This document shows positions 34,047 to 45,725 of a stretch of DNA of 64,000 bases, piece after piece. The DNA comes from Lytechinus pictus (taxonomy: Eukaryota > Echinodermata > Echinoidea > Temnopleuroida > Toxopneustidae): NCBI RefSeq assembly GCF_037042905.1, contig NC_087252.1, forward strand, positions 2,115,501-2,179,500, read 5' to 3'. A model generated the notes under the pieces. It had not been told where the DNA came from and did no database searches. It worked only from the letters and a program-made list of their open reading frames with translations. How positions within the stretch are numbered: position 1 is the stretch's first letter; every line of letters begins with the position of its first letter. The translations under genes were made by a program, and so were the position numbers.

Positions 34047-35679
34047 TGTGTTTTTTTTGGCGCAAATATTCACTACTGAATGACACGCGCCGTATAAGCT
34101 AAAACAACAACAACAACAACTTATTCGATAGGAATTAGACGGTGAGGTATTAAATTATATTTTTTTTTTATTGATACAACAAGGTCTAGGGTAAAGATTA
34201 CATTCTATATTCATTTCTACAAGGTCTTAATTTGGTAAACGGTGAGGTGTTGCAGTTTTTTTTTATTATTTTTGAATGGCTATGCTCCTTATGTATGCTT
34301 TAGTACAGGATCTTAGTTCAGAAGGATCTTCAAATGATTAAATGACCGGGTCTGGAACATTAAAAGACTACACTCTACATCCATGTTATTCCAAACGATA
34401 GTGGGTCTTCAATTTAAGGTTGGTGCCCCCCCCCCCCCCCCCCCCGCCGCCTCTCTGAAAAGCGTTTCATTGCCGATGTCATTGTAGCTTCTTAATACCA
34501 ATGAATAGACCATTTAATTCTCTTTAAAATGATACCCTACTTTATTGATATTGTTTTTCCTACAAGATATATAGGGGTGGTACTTGCATGTGACGTCACA
34601 AATGAAAAGACAAAATTCTCGTAATCTAAGTATTATCTTTGATTCATTTTCCTTAAATTTTCTCCAATATATTTCATGATTTTCTACTAATTTCTACAAT
34701 AAAGTTTAGGTGGCATTCCCCTTCAAAGTTTACCTGACGCTTTAGAAGAGGCATTGCTGTTTCTACAGTGCGTCCCAAAAAAAACTATACACTTTTGAAA
34801 TGGCTGCCAAATAAAAAATATATCACTTTGGGGGAAAACACTTACATACATGGAAGCCTATAAAGTCAACTTTCAAATGACACCAAAAAGTTGGAAAACT
34901 TTTCATGCTTGAGCAAGCACTGCCCACTAAAACAAAGGGTATGAAAATTAGGGTGGGCAGGAATTAGCCTTCCAATTTCTTTCAGTTTTTGAGATGCGAG
35001 TCCCTTGGAACTTGCAAAGTTGAGGATGTTTTGATAAATCAATGATCAAGCATTATCAATTTAGGTTTTTAGAGCAAATTTTAAGAATTATTAAATTGAA
35101 ATTTAATGTATGAGTGAACATGAAATACAATTTTTCACTTTTTAAGTGGATCTCAGCAATGTGTTCATGGAAGTCAGAATAGGGATAGGACTTAGGTGGG
35201 GGAAGTAGGTTGACGGGATATGGGTCAACAGAACACTTAACCCCCCCCCTCTCTCTCTCTACCCCTTTCACCCCTCCTGAGAGACTAGCCTTTGCTAGGG
35301 TGAGCAGGAATTAGCCTTAATTCCTTATTTTTTTTTGAGGTGAGTCCTTTGGAACTTGCAAAGTTAAGGGTGTTATGCTAAATTACTGATAAATGGAGAT
35401 CCGTTTTGGTTTCTTAAGCAAATTTCACGAGTTACTAAATTGAAATGTAATGCATGAGTAAACAGGAATTGTAATTTTAGTGTAGCATTTTTCGTTTATT
35501 ATGTGGATCTTAGCAAGTGTGCTTGTGAGAGTCAGAGTAATGTGATGGTACCTGTTACATGCAAGGGGATGAGATAGGGTAAGACTGGGTTAAAGGGACA
35601 TTCTTCTTTGTGTTCTCTTACAAATTACATGTCATGTACTCACCCCGCCCTCCACCCCTTTCTTTCTCTTGGTTGGTAT

Positions 35680-37279
35680 TGTGGTAAATTGAATTTTCTT
35701 GCAAAATCATTGTTTCTTAGGAGACACCTTACGAGAATTGTAAGCGAAAGTGAATCTATTTTTGGTCGGCATTTTCCGTTGTTTAGTCACCTGTTACGTA
35801 ACGTCAATGATGTTGTTACTCAAGAAAGTAAAAGTAGTTCCTCAGATTTATAGCTGATTATTCTCATAAATACATGATGTGTATGATTTTTGTGTTAAAA
35901 CCATAGTTGTTTCCATTATACTTTCCATTGATACTAAATGTAGTAATATGTCATAAATATTTGTGATGTTGTGGAAGGATATTTATACCAGGTAGCGTTC
36001 AAGTGTAGGTGGCGCGAAAGAATAAGCGTTTTGGTTGTTACGGTGGTAGGATAAATCAGATAGCAATTGGTGACGACAGTGTACGTTAGGGTTACATGTT
36101 CGCTCTTCCAAGTCAAGCTCGACAAGGAGGCATGTAAGTTTGAATCTAAAATATATCGTTTGTCAGTTTAAGATTTTGACTACGTTGATATCATTCTTAA
36201 GAAAAACATTATTACGGAGAGTAGAGTTGAATGTCAATTTAATTTTGTATATCTGATACAAGATCGTTATATGCTTCATGTTATTGTTATAGTCAATTTC
36301 ACATTCTAAAAGAGAAGATTTCTTATGATCAGTTTATAAAATGAAATTATATCATGTTTGTTTTCTATGAGATCGAGTATATTAAGCGAAGTTGATTTTC
36401 TTGTCAGTATTTTGTCATGATCAGATTTGTATACCCCCCCCATTCGCTGTACGTAGAAAATGAATGAACTTTATTTATTTTGATTATATTTGGCGAGTGA
36501 TAGCAGTAGTCTTAGTAATTCAGACTCGATTAAATTAGATGAGTTTTAGGAAAAACCATACTAGTTAATTTTGTTATGTCAATTTTTAGGGAATTGACGT
36601 ACCATGTATGAGCGATGCCGAGTGAAATCTCCGGAGGGTGACTTGGTGGATGTACCCTGTTATCTCTTGGCCTATAGTAGGGTGAGTTAGTTGGTAGGAT
36701 GGCCAAGTTATGGTTATTTTGTTGTGATTTACATGTATAATAAGGCAATAATTGTTTAAATATTATATTGTAATGTACTTAAAAAGAATGATTTTTAATC
36801 TGTGCTGTATTATTGCTATTATCATTGGTTAATTGGAATATATTTTTTTGTAATAATTACGACTTCATTGAAAAGTGATCAATAACTCTTCTTAGTAATG
36901 TTATAGACTTATGAACAAGAAATGAATTTATGTATATTTACATGCAATTTTTGTTGTATAATTTCTGCGGATTATTGAATTAAATTCATGATTACATATA
37001 TTATCATGCATTTGATTAATGAAATACAATTTAATGATTAATGAAATATAATTATCAAAACATGATATGATAATCACGTGATCTTGGATCAGTATTGATG
37101 AACTATTATATTCATTGTATACATATTGTTCCCTTTTTTACAGGGGTTTTTCCTCGTTTTGTACGATCTACCCGGCTGTCAATAAATGGCTGACCCACCC
37201 CTACTTCTTGTCTATGGTTGCATTCCTGACTGTGTAAGGAACCCCAACCCATACTACCGCTCGAGCCCAGTTTACTACA
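35680..37279 (+). repeat. 5' LTR
   Basis: It begins tgtggtaaattg and ends gtttactaca, with TG/CA ends inside a short inverted repeat. AATAAA at 37181-37186 is the likely polyadenylation signal. By eye it differs from the 3' LTR only in a C-run length near 36436 and two substitutions (36785 and 37061). An acceptor-like ccttttttacag lies at about 37132-37143. Confidence 0.95.
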
Positions 37280-37280
37280 A

Positions 37281-37298
37281 TGGTGTCAGGAGTGGGAT
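37281..37298 (+). other. Primer-binding site, tRNA-Leu type
   Basis: TGGTGTCAGGAGTGGGAT starts one base after the LTR. Its complement ends in TGACACCA, matching the 3' end expected of a tRNA-Leu including the CCA tail. Confidence 0.75.
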
Positions 37299-37513
37299 CA
37301 CCGGTTTGAGATTGATGCAACCCCCTACTACGTCAGAGGACTCCAGCAGGTCAAGAGGATAAGAAGACACTATTAGATATAGGTTATTTTAAGGTTAGAA
37401 GGTAATCTGGTTAAAATAGTCGAAAGAAGTTAAGAAATTATAATTGTATTTTGTAAGAAGTTGTGTTGTTTTCAAAATTGTCATAGATTTCTTTCCCCAA
37501 ATAAACCAGCAGG

Positions 37514-40500
37514 ATGCCTGGAGATAATGTTGGGACTGAGGCTGGTGCAACCCCTAGCACTAGCCTCGAAGACATGATTGCTTCTATGACTGGTGCGTTC
37601 CGAAGTATGTCCATGGCTAGGTCAATGCCCTCGATGAAGTTGCCTAAGTTTAAGGGTATTCCACAAAAGCCTGGTGATTTGACTGTACGTGAATGGTTTG
37701 ATGAATTCGATGAATACTGCCAATATTACCAGTTATCGGAGAGAGAGAAGGCACAAGTTCTTGTGACTCATCTAAGTGGTCCAGCCAAGGATGAGATCAT
37801 GTGTAGGGAGGCAAGTCTACGTGAAGATCCGACTGGCCTGAGAAGGGTGCTGACGACTCGGTTTGGCTCAAGAGAGAGCGTCCAAAGCTTGAGTAGTGAA
37901 CTTCACAGTCGTGTTCAACTTGACGGAGAATCACTTGCCGATTTCAGCAGTGTTCTTATCCGTTTGCATGATAGAATGGAAGCAGCCGCTTCGATACCTG
38001 AGAAGGAGGCTCTGCAAAGATTGAGAGACATGACCCTCAAGGAAAAATTCGTGAGAGGGGTGCGGGACAAACAAATCCAGAGAGAACTGAGGAGGATCCT
38101 AATTTCTAGCGGATCTGGGACATTCCTGACGATGAGAGAAGAGGTCCTGACTTTATTTCAAGACACAGATACGGTCCCAAGACCAAGGGTGAGAGAATGT
38201 GAAGTAGAGACTGCAAGGGTCGAAGCATCTTCTGAGACAGCTGAGATAAAATCAATGAGGGAGGAAATATCTCTTCTTAAAGAAGGACTTAGTGAAGTTG
38301 TCAAGGAAATTCAGGCCCTACAGTTCCCCCCTCATCTTCGACAAAAGCCAAAGAAGAAAGGAGAGTTACATTGCTTTAACTGCAAACAGAAGGGCCATGT
38401 ACAGAAAAATTGTGTTAAACCACCTAGATGTTATGCCTGTGACAAGCCAGGTCACTTTAAGAAAGGTTGTCCAGAGGTTATGGAAACGGTGAGGAGTAAT
38501 CCTGGAAATCAACTGAGTGAAGGATCCGCTGAAGTCCTCACAGTATCCAACTCCTCAAATTATCTTTCATCGCTAGTATCAGAGAGTCCAAAAGCCATAG
38601 TCAAGATAGCTGGAGTAGAGACTGGATGTATTCTAGACACAGGTGCCGAAGCGAGTCTGGTTCCACTGAGTTACTATGAGAGATGTTTAGAGGGGATCAT
38701 CGGGGATCTCGAAGGTACTGATAGCGGTTTAAGAGTGACTGGCATCTCAGGAGCCGTCCCAATCGTAGGTTACTTCAGGGCACCAGTTACAGCCAATGGG
38801 AAGACTGACGAAGTAGGATTTCTCGTGATTAAGGATGTAGTCCCTAGTAAGAGAAAGGAATACCCAGTTTTATTAGGCTCCAATGCTCTTTATAGCTTTG
38901 TGGGAGATGATGAGTCCCAAAGTAGAAAAAGTGACTGGCAGATGGTTGCGGAGGTCTTAAAGGCATTTCCTAAGCCTGTGTTGAACCAGGAGACTTCAAC
39001 TGTGCTGAAGACAGGAGATAACGATGAGGTGATACCACCACTCACTGTCAGGAGATTAGAGTGTCACGTGGACAATGCAGCCCAGTGGAATGGTCGAGAT
39101 GTTCTTGTCCAAGCTGTACACGATGAGTCAGAAGACATACCAAGACTGAATTCGATTGACCTCTTTGATGGTTGCACTCAGGTGAAGGGAGAAAGACTTC
39201 ATGTGACACTAGCCAACCGGAGTGAGCAGCAACTTGTCATTGAGCCCAATACAATACTGGCATCTGCTACAAGGATTGAAAGAAAGAGTGAAATAGTACT
39301 ACAAGAACAAAACGATACAGTGGAAGTCATGGTCACTGATATAGAAGTTGAGCCTGGCGCAGTTGATAATGAGGCTCCAGTGAGTGATGCGATTGACGGA
39401 CCAGAAACTGATAGCCGAATCCACACTTGCCTGGACGGTCGCAATCTCAAACTACCTATGGGGGTTAATTTAGATGGACTGGAAGCTGAGAAAGCCGATG
39501 TTATTGCTTCGCTTTTGGTCAAGAATGCGGCTGCATTTTCTGAATCAGAGATGGATTTGGGTTGCTGTACAGTCATTCCGCATCAAATCCAGACGTCAGA
39601 AGGTCCACCTATCCGGTTGCCATACCGTCGTGTTCCTCCTAATCAGGCTGCGGAGATGAAGAAGTTACTGCAAGAAATGTTAGATAAAGGAATAATCCAG
39701 CGCTCCAGGAGTCCGTATGCAAGTCCGGTAGTTCCAGTGCGAAAGAAAGATGGCTCGTTAAGGCTTTGTATAGATTACAGACAGTTGAATGCTCGTACAA
39801 TTCGGGATTCCTTTCCCTTACCACGTATAGAGGAAACCCTTGAGGCCCTAGGAGGAGCTTCATATTTCTCCTCCCTAGATTTGGCTAACGGATATTTTCA
39901 GGTAGCCATGGACAAGGATTCCATAGACAAGACGGCGTTTCGTGTTCCTTGGGGGCTGTTTGAGTTCAAGAGGATGCCACAAGGCTTAGTTAATAGCCCC
40001 AGTACATTCCAGAGGGTGATGGAATTGGTCCTTGGAGATTTGAATATGACGCAAGTAATCATATACTTAGATGACATACTTATCTATTCAACCACATTTG
40101 AGGAACATATAGAGAGGCTTCAAGCTGTTTTCACAAGATTGACTGACAACGGTCTTAAGCTCAAAGGGAAGAAGTGCAAGTTCCTTCAGGAAAGGGTGAA
40201 CCATCTTGGTCATGTGGTGACTGCAGAAGGCATATCTGTAGATCCAGGGAAGATTGAACGAATCAGGGACTGGCCAACCCCTAACTCACCTGAGGAACTT
40301 CGGTCATTTTTGGGTTTGGCATCATATTACCGTAGATTTATCACAGGTTTTGCACAGATTGCCTCCCCTCTTCATGCCTTAGTAGGGAAGACACAGAAGT
40401 CATCGAAGAAGTCCAGGCGGTATCAGAAGAAGAAAAGTGACGTATCAGCAAAGTTTGAATGGACAGATGAAGCAGAGAAATCATTTGCCACACTCAAAAG

Positions 40501-42520
40501 ATTGTTGACATCGACACCAGTTTTGAGCTATCCAGTATTCGGGCGTGAATTTGTCGTAGAGATCGACGCTTCACTGAAGGGCTTAGGAGCCTGTCTATCT
40601 CAACATGGCGATGATGGGAAGTTACACCCATTAGCATTTGCTAGTAGAGGTTTGAGAAAGGCCGAGAAGAACTATTCAGATTATTCTAGTTTTAAGATTG
40701 AGTTATTAGGGCTAAAGTGGGCAGTCACGGAGAAGTTTAAGGACTATCTGATTGGGAGCCACACTGTGATACTTACGGATCACAATCCTCTAGCCCATCT
40801 ACAGACAGCCAAGTTAGGAGCAACGGAGCAGAGGTGGATCGCCCAACTAGCTCCCTTTGACTTGGAAATCAGATACAGGTCAGGGCGTTCCAATAGGTGT
40901 GCTGATGCACTTAGCAGGTGTTCAGTTCTTCCAGTGGAGTTGTCGACTGAGTCTCAAAGCAAGAGGAAAGAGTTAAAGGAAGAGCCATTGCAAGCAAGTG
41001 GCCCTGGAATCTTTCCTTCGTTCAGCCTCGAAGAACTGAAGAAACTCCAAGAGCAGGATGAATCACTTGGGATGATTTGGGACTGTTATCGGAAGGGATG
41101 GCAACCAGGTCAAGTAATCTCTGAGGATAGTAAAGAGGTGCGAAGTTGGCTGAAAGAGTGGACACAATTGACTGAGAAGAAAGGAGTACTATATCGACAG
41201 GTCCAAGTGATGGGGAATAACATCTTACAATTGTTAGTTCCTGAGAAGCTTCGGAAGACCATACTTGAATCCGTTCACGACAGATGGGGACACCAAGGAG
41301 TGACACGAACCTTGAGTCTATTGCGTGAACGGTGCTTCTGGCCTGGTCTACATGGAGATGTAAGACGTCATGTGAGGAACTGCTTGAATTGTAATGTGGC
41401 CAAAGCTCCATCACCAACAGTGAAGACACCCATGAGACACCTTATAGCTTTCAGACCATTGGAAGTGTTGGCCATAGATTTCTTGAAGGTTGATAAGGGG
41501 AGAGGAGGATATGAAGATATCCTAGTCATGTCTGATGTCTACACGAAGTACGCCCAAGCTGTTGCGTGTAAGGACCAAACAGCGGTGACAGTAGCAAGAG
41601 TGCTTCGTGACTCATGGTTCTCACATTATGGTATACCACAGAGAGTACACTCTGACCAAGGCAGGGACTTTGAAGGGAAATTGATACAGGAGCTATGTAA
41701 GTTGTACAATATCAGCAAGTCTAGAACCACCCCCTACCACCCAGAGGGAAACGGGCAAATTGAGCGTTTCAACCGCACCTTGTGTACAATGATTAGGTCG
41801 ATGGATCCTAGTGAGCGCAGACGCTGGCCAGAGATGTTATTTCATTTGGTGTACATATACAATAGTACACCACACCGAGTTACTGGTTACTCACCTTACC
41901 GACTGATGTATGGGAGGGTCCCATCAATACCTCTTGATCAACTCTTATCTCAGCAACAAGGAGACTGGGGTCAAGACTATGTTGCAGCTCAAGCTGATGC
42001 TCTTACTAAGATGAATGCAATAGTAGAAAACAACACGAAGAAGGTAGCAGAGTATAACAAGAGTAGGCATGATCTTGGGCTGAAGGAAAAGAAGATCAAG
42101 ATTGGGCAACATGTATTATTGCGAAGGACCGCGTTCAAAGGAAGACATAAGTTAGCTGATCATTATCATAGAGACAAGTATGTCGTAGTTTGGATCAATC
42201 CTGAAGAAGATGTGTGTAGCATCAGACCTTTACATGGAGGCAAAGTACAGACAGTGAACAAGAAGTATCTATTGGATTATCCGAGAGAATCTGAAGAAGA
42301 AGGGGATCCACCAGAATTATGGCCTCCAGTAGAAGATGATGAAATGTCAGACACCTCTAGTAGTGATGAGGATGACGAGAACCATGTTATGCTCCCTAAC
42401 TTCAATGATAGACTTCCAGTTCGGGAGGAAGTAGGTCAGAGGCAACTACGACGCTCGACGAGAGTAACCAAGGGAATGCATAGCAACCCTTATAATCTGC
42501 CCAGGACGGCAGTGAAATGA
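37514..42520 (+). CDS. Gag-Pol polyprotein of the LTR retrotransposon
   Basis: An uninterrupted 1668-codon frame. Order of parts: gag with coiled segments; two CCHC zinc knuckles (CFNCKQKGHVQKNC near residue 287, CYACDKPGHFKKGC near 306); aspartic protease with DTGA near 375; reverse transcriptase with LRLCIDYRQLN and YLDDI near 851; RNase H with EIDASLKGLGA near 1018; integrase zinc finger starting near His 1255 and the D,D,E triad at about 1322, 1381 and 1417 (D-35-E). The tail is acidic then basic and has no chromodomain. All catalytic residues looked for are present, so the element may still be active. Gag and Pol are in one frame, so no frameshift is needed. Confidence 0.95.
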   Translation: MPGDNVGTEAGATPSTSLEDMIASMTGAFRSMSMARSMPSMKLPKFKGIPQKPGDLTVREWFDEFDEYCQYYQLSEREKAQVLVTHLSGPAKDEIMCREASLREDPTGLRRVLTTRFGSRESVQSLSSELHSRVQLDGESLADFSSVLIRLHDRMEAAASIPEKEALQRLRDMTLKEKFVRGVRDKQIQRELRRILISSGSGTFLTMREEVLTLFQDTDTVPRPRVRECEVETARVEASSETAEIKSMREEISLLKEGLSEVVKEIQALQFPPHLRQKPKKKGELHCFNCKQKGHVQKNCVKPPRCYACDKPGHFKKGCPEVMETVRSNPGNQLSEGSAEVLTVSNSSNYLSSLVSESPKAIVKIAGVETGCILDTGAEASLVPLSYYERCLEGIIGDLEGTDSGLRVTGISGAVPIVGYFRAPVTANGKTDEVGFLVIKDVVPSKRKEYPVLLGSNALYSFVGDDESQSRKSDWQMVAEVLKAFPKPVLNQETSTVLKTGDNDEVIPPLTVRRLECHVDNAAQWNGRDVLVQAVHDESEDIPRLNSIDLFDGCTQVKGERLHVTLANRSEQQLVIEPNTILASATRIERKSEIVLQEQNDTVEVMVTDIEVEPGAVDNEAPVSDAIDGPETDSRIHTCLDGRNLKLPMGVNLDGLEAEKADVIASLLVKNAAAFSESEMDLGCCTVIPHQIQTSEGPPIRLPYRRVPPNQAAEMKKLLQEMLDKGIIQRSRSPYASPVVPVRKKDGSLRLCIDYRQLNARTIRDSFPLPRIEETLEALGGASYFSSLDLANGYFQVAMDKDSIDKTAFRVPWGLFEFKRMPQGLVNSPSTFQRVMELVLGDLNMTQVIIYLDDILIYSTTFEEHIERLQAVFTRLTDNGLKLKGKKCKFLQERVNHLGHVVTAEGISVDPGKIERIRDWPTPNSPEELRSFLGLASYYRRFITGFAQIASPLHALVGKTQKSSKKSRRYQKKKSDVSAKFEWTDEAEKSFATLKRLLTSTPVLSYPVFGREFVVEIDASLKGLGACLSQHGDDGKLHPLAFASRGLRKAEKNYSDYSSFKIELLGLKWAVTEKFKDYLIGSHTVILTDHNPLAHLQTAKLGATEQRWIAQLAPFDLEIRYRSGRSNRCADALSRCSVLPVELSTESQSKRKELKEEPLQASGPGIFPSFSLEELKKLQEQDESLGMIWDCYRKGWQPGQVISEDSKEVRSWLKEWTQLTEKKGVLYRQVQVMGNNILQLLVPEKLRKTILESVHDRWGHQGVTRTLSLLRERCFWPGLHGDVRRHVRNCLNCNVAKAPSPTVKTPMRHLIAFRPLEVLAIDFLKVDKGRGGYEDILVMSDVYTKYAQAVACKDQTAVTVARVLRDSWFSHYGIPQRVHSDQGRDFEGKLIQELCKLYNISKSRTTPYHPEGNGQIERFNRTLCTMIRSMDPSERRRWPEMLFHLVYIYNSTPHRVTGYSPYRLMYGRVPSIPLDQLLSQQQGDWGQDYVAAQADALTKMNAIVENNTKKVAEYNKSRHDLGLKEKKIKIGQHVLLRRTAFKGRHKLADHYHRDKYVVVWINPEEDVCSIRPLHGGKVQTVNKKYLLDYPRESEEEGDPPELWPPVEDDEMSDTSSSDEDDENHVMLPNFNDRLPVREEVGQRQLRRSTRVTKGMHSNPYNLPRTAVK

Positions 42521-42792
42521 ATTTCACTTTTTCTTCTGTCATTTTTCTTTCCATAATGTTGGATATTTACATTTTTCATTTTGGAGATATCAAAACTACT
42601 CAGATGAGAATTTTTGATTGAAGTTTAGGTATAGATTGAAATATTTCATAATAGGAGCATATTGAATAATTTATATGGTAAAAATGCAATTTTTGTAAAA
42701 ATTGTAATGTTTATTTAAAGAATTGAAAAATAATTCTAGGAGAATGAATATTATCAATAATATTGAGAAAATGTTATTTCGTCAGGATGGAT

Positions 42793-44396
42793 TGTGGTAA
42801 ATTGAATTTTCTTGCAAAATCATTGTTTCTTAGGAGACACCTTACGAGAATTGTAAGCGAAAGTGAATCTATTTTTGGTCGGCATTTTCCGTTGTTTAGT
42901 CACCTGTTACGTAACGTCAATGATGTTGTTACTCAAGAAAGTAAAAGTAGTTCCTCAGATTTATAGCTGATTATTCTCATAAATACATGATGTGTATGAT
43001 TTTTGTGTTAAAACCATAGTTGTTTCCATTATACTTTCCATTGATACTAAATGTAGTAATATGTCATAAATATTTGTGATGTTGTGGAAGGATATTTATA
43101 CCAGGTAGCGTTCAAGTGTAGGTGGCGCGAAAGAATAAGCGTTTTGGTTGTTACGGTGGTAGGATAAATCAGATAGCAATTGGTGACGACAGTGTACGTT
43201 AGGGTTACATGTTCGCTCTTCCAAGTCAAGCTCGACAAGGAGGCATGTAAGTTTGAATCTAAAATATATCGTTTGTCAGTTTAAGATTTTGACTACGTTG
43301 ATATCATTCTTAAGAAAAACATTATTACGGAGAGTAGAGTTGAATGTCAATTTAATTTTGTATATCTGATACAAGATCGTTATATGCTTCATGTTATTGT
43401 TATAGTCAATTTCACATTCTAAAAGAGAAGATTTCTTATGATCAGTTTATAAAATGAAATTATATCATGTTTGTTTTCTATGAGATCGAGTATATTAAGC
43501 GAAGTTGATTTTCTTGTCAGTATTTTGTCATGATCAGATTTGTATACCCCCCCCCCCCATTCGCTGTACGTAGAAAATGAATGAACTTTATTTATTTTGA
43601 TTATATTTGGCGAGTGATAGCAGTAGTCTTAGTAATTCAGACTCGATTAAATTAGATGAGTTTTAGGAAAAACCATACTAGTTAATTTTGTTATGTCAAT
43701 TTTTAGGGAATTGACGTACCATGTATGAGCGATGCCGAGTGAAATCTCCGGAGGGTGACTTGGTGGATGTACCCTGTTATCTCTTGGCCTATAGTAGGGT
43801 GAGTTAGTTGGTAGGATGGCCAAGTTATGGTTATTTTGTTGTGATTTACATGTATAATAAGGCAATAATTGTTTAAATATTATATTGTAATGTACTTAAA
43901 ACGAATGATTTTTAATCTGTGCTGTATTATTGCTATTATCATTGGTTAATTGGAATATATTTTTTTGTAATAATTACGACTTCATTGAAAAGTGATCAAT
44001 AACTCTTCTTAGTAATGTTATAGACTTATGAACAAGAAATGAATTTATGTATATTTACATGCAATTTTTGTTGTATAATTTCTGCGGATTATTGAATTAA
44101 ATTCATGATTACATATATTATCATGCATTTGATTAATGAAATACAATTTAATGATTAATGAAATATAATTATCAAAATATGATATGATAATCACGTGATC
44201 TTGGATCAGTATTGATGAACTATTATATTCATTGTATACATATTGTTCCCTTTTTTACAGGGGTTTTTCCTCGTTTTGTACGATCTACCCGGCTGTCAAT
44301 AAATGGCTGACCCACCCCTACTTCTTGTCTATGGTTGCATTCCTGACTGTGTAAGGAACCCCAACCCATACTACCGCTCGAGCCCAGTTTACTACA
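42793..44396 (+). repeat. 3' LTR
   Basis: Same sequence as the 5' LTR apart from a longer C run near 43550 and two substitutions. It is followed at once by the duplicated target gtat. The polypurine tract before it is weak (gtcaggatgga). Confidence 0.95.
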
Positions 44397-45377
44397 GTAT
44401 TTAAAACTTAAAATGCCAAGTGACTGATGGTTGATGGGTCTTTCTTTTCCATCGAATGATTTATTAAGAACTTGACTAATTATGATAATTTATGAAATCA
44501 TTTATTGAAAAAGCTGAATGCTTGATTGATAATTTATTGAAAAAGGTGAATATTTGATTGATGACATTGATTGAGTTTATTTACTAACAGATTGTTGATT
44601 GAATGATTGATAGATAAAAGATCTAATTTTCAGAATTTATTATCAAATTGACAGTCCGCTTTGCACTTAATGCGTACATGTAATAGCAATCAGTCTCAAT
44701 CTCAACAGGAGGGGGGAGGGACGGACCTGTAGGAGGGAGGCTAAACGTTGTGTTGACCCTTTTCCCATCAGCTTACTTCACACACTGAAGTCATTTCTTA
44801 CCCCTATTCTCCTGACTCCAATGAACACACTGCTGAGACCCACATTGTAAGTTAAAATGCTTCACTAAAGATTGCAATTCATGCTCACTCATGCATGGAA
44901 TTTCAATTTGATAATTCATGAAATTTGCTCTAACAATTTAAATTGATAATGAATGACCATCAATTCATCAGAACACCCTCAAGTTTGCAAGTTCCAAGGG
45001 ACTCGCCTCTCAAAAACTGAAAGAAACCGAAAGGCTAATTCCTGCCCACCCTAATTTTCATACCCTTTGTTTAAGCGGGTAGTGCTCACTCAAGCATGAA
45101 TAGTTTTCCAACATTTTGGTGTCATTTGAAAGATGACTTTATCGGCTTTCCATATGTATAAGTCTTTTTCCCCAAAGTGATATACTTTTTATTTGGCAGC
45201 CATTTCAAAAGTGTATAGTTTTTTTTGGGACGCACTGTAGAGGCTCAACGGGACCGCGACTCGACTTAACGTTTTACTTACCATAACTACATGCCTTAAC
45301 CGATAGAGTGAAATGAACTGAAACACATAATACTGGAAAAAAAATAGTAGCTTATAAACGTTTTCTGTGTCATTTAG

Positions 45378-45725
45378 GGATACGTGGTGATGTCCCTGAT
45401 GATACTGTCTACACCGAGTTGCACAAAGATGTTAATATAGGAGACAGTGCAGTCTTGACATGTCAGTTTCGAGGTTCACCAATGGCTGTGTACTGGAAGA
45501 AAGGCGATGACCCAAGAAGGGCGCCAAACCTTGTATCATGGATTCCTACTGATGACGTCACTGGTAAATGTGAAGGTCAAAGGCCATGTGAGGTCATGGA
45601 GATGAATGAGAACCGTTCCTTGATCATCAAAGAAGTCAGTATGGCCGAACAAGGTCGATATATCTGCAGAGTTTCTAACTACAAGGGGTATCTAATACAC
45701 AACTTCACATACATCAGACTATTTT
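45378..45725 (+). CDS. Gene 2 exon, V-like immunoglobulin domain
   Basis: The acceptor is gtcatttag and the donor is t|gtaagt. Phase 1 at both ends, 348 nt. It reads DVNIGDSAVLTCQFRGSP, then VYWKKGDDP, and ends SMAEQGRYICRVSN: the B-strand Cys, C-strand Trp and the G-Y-x-C of strand F are all in place. Two extra Cys (GKCEGQRPCEV) between strands may form an added disulphide. It is placed right after the signal peptide in the mature protein, so it is the outermost domain. Confidence 0.88.

Larger units (their letters stand above)
31500..34400. repeat. Dispersed tandem array of GTCTGGAGTAAAGACTAC units
   Basis: Units such as tttggagtaaagactacact, gtctggggtaaagactgtgc, gtctggagtaaagactacga and gtctagggtaaagattacat recur at roughly 90-130-bp spacing from 31.5 to 32.0 kb and again from 33.9 to 34.4 kb. 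Each is followed by tatatccatg-like text and an acagggtctta-like phrase. The element at 32051-33855 splits the array in two. Confidence 0.7.
29965..34490. mobile_element. 4.5-kb block with inverted ends next to G and C runs
   Basis: The left end gaagctacagctagtgtcat, then cggcaatgaaacgcttttca and gagaggcag, is followed by a long G run. The right end, after a C run, reads cctctctgaaaagcgtttca then ttgccgatgtcattgtagc, its reverse complement. The interior holds tandem GGTCTGGAGTAAAGACTAC-like units, another inverted-repeat element and tRNA-Tyr. No transposase is seen. Confidence 0.6.
35680..44396 (+). mobile_element. Near-intact Ty3/gypsy-type LTR retrotransposon
   Basis: 8.7 kb with two LTRs of 1600 and 1604 bp, a primer-binding site, one long gag-pol frame without stops and a target-site duplication gtat (35676-35679 and 44397-44400). 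It is oriented like gene 2, in whose first intron it lies. The order protease, reverse transcriptase, RNase H, integrase defines the Ty3/gypsy group. No envelope-like frame and no chromodomain is seen. Confidence 0.95.
34763..45240. mobile_element. Tc1/mariner-like element interrupted by an LTR retrotransposon
   Basis: The left end ctacagtgcgtcccaaaaaa and the right end ttttttgggacgcactgtag are exact inverted repeats next to TA. The inner arms (cacttttgaaatggctgcca and tggcagccatttcaaaagtg) continue the pairing. Without the inserted LTR element the unit would be about 1.76 kb. No transposase frame is seen. Its CAGTGCG start beside TA points to the Tc1/mariner group. Confidence 0.82.

Noticed and set aside
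35608-36748. Open frames repeated at 42763-43865
   Set aside because: They lie in the two LTRs and are identical because the LTRs are. No motif supports a protein.
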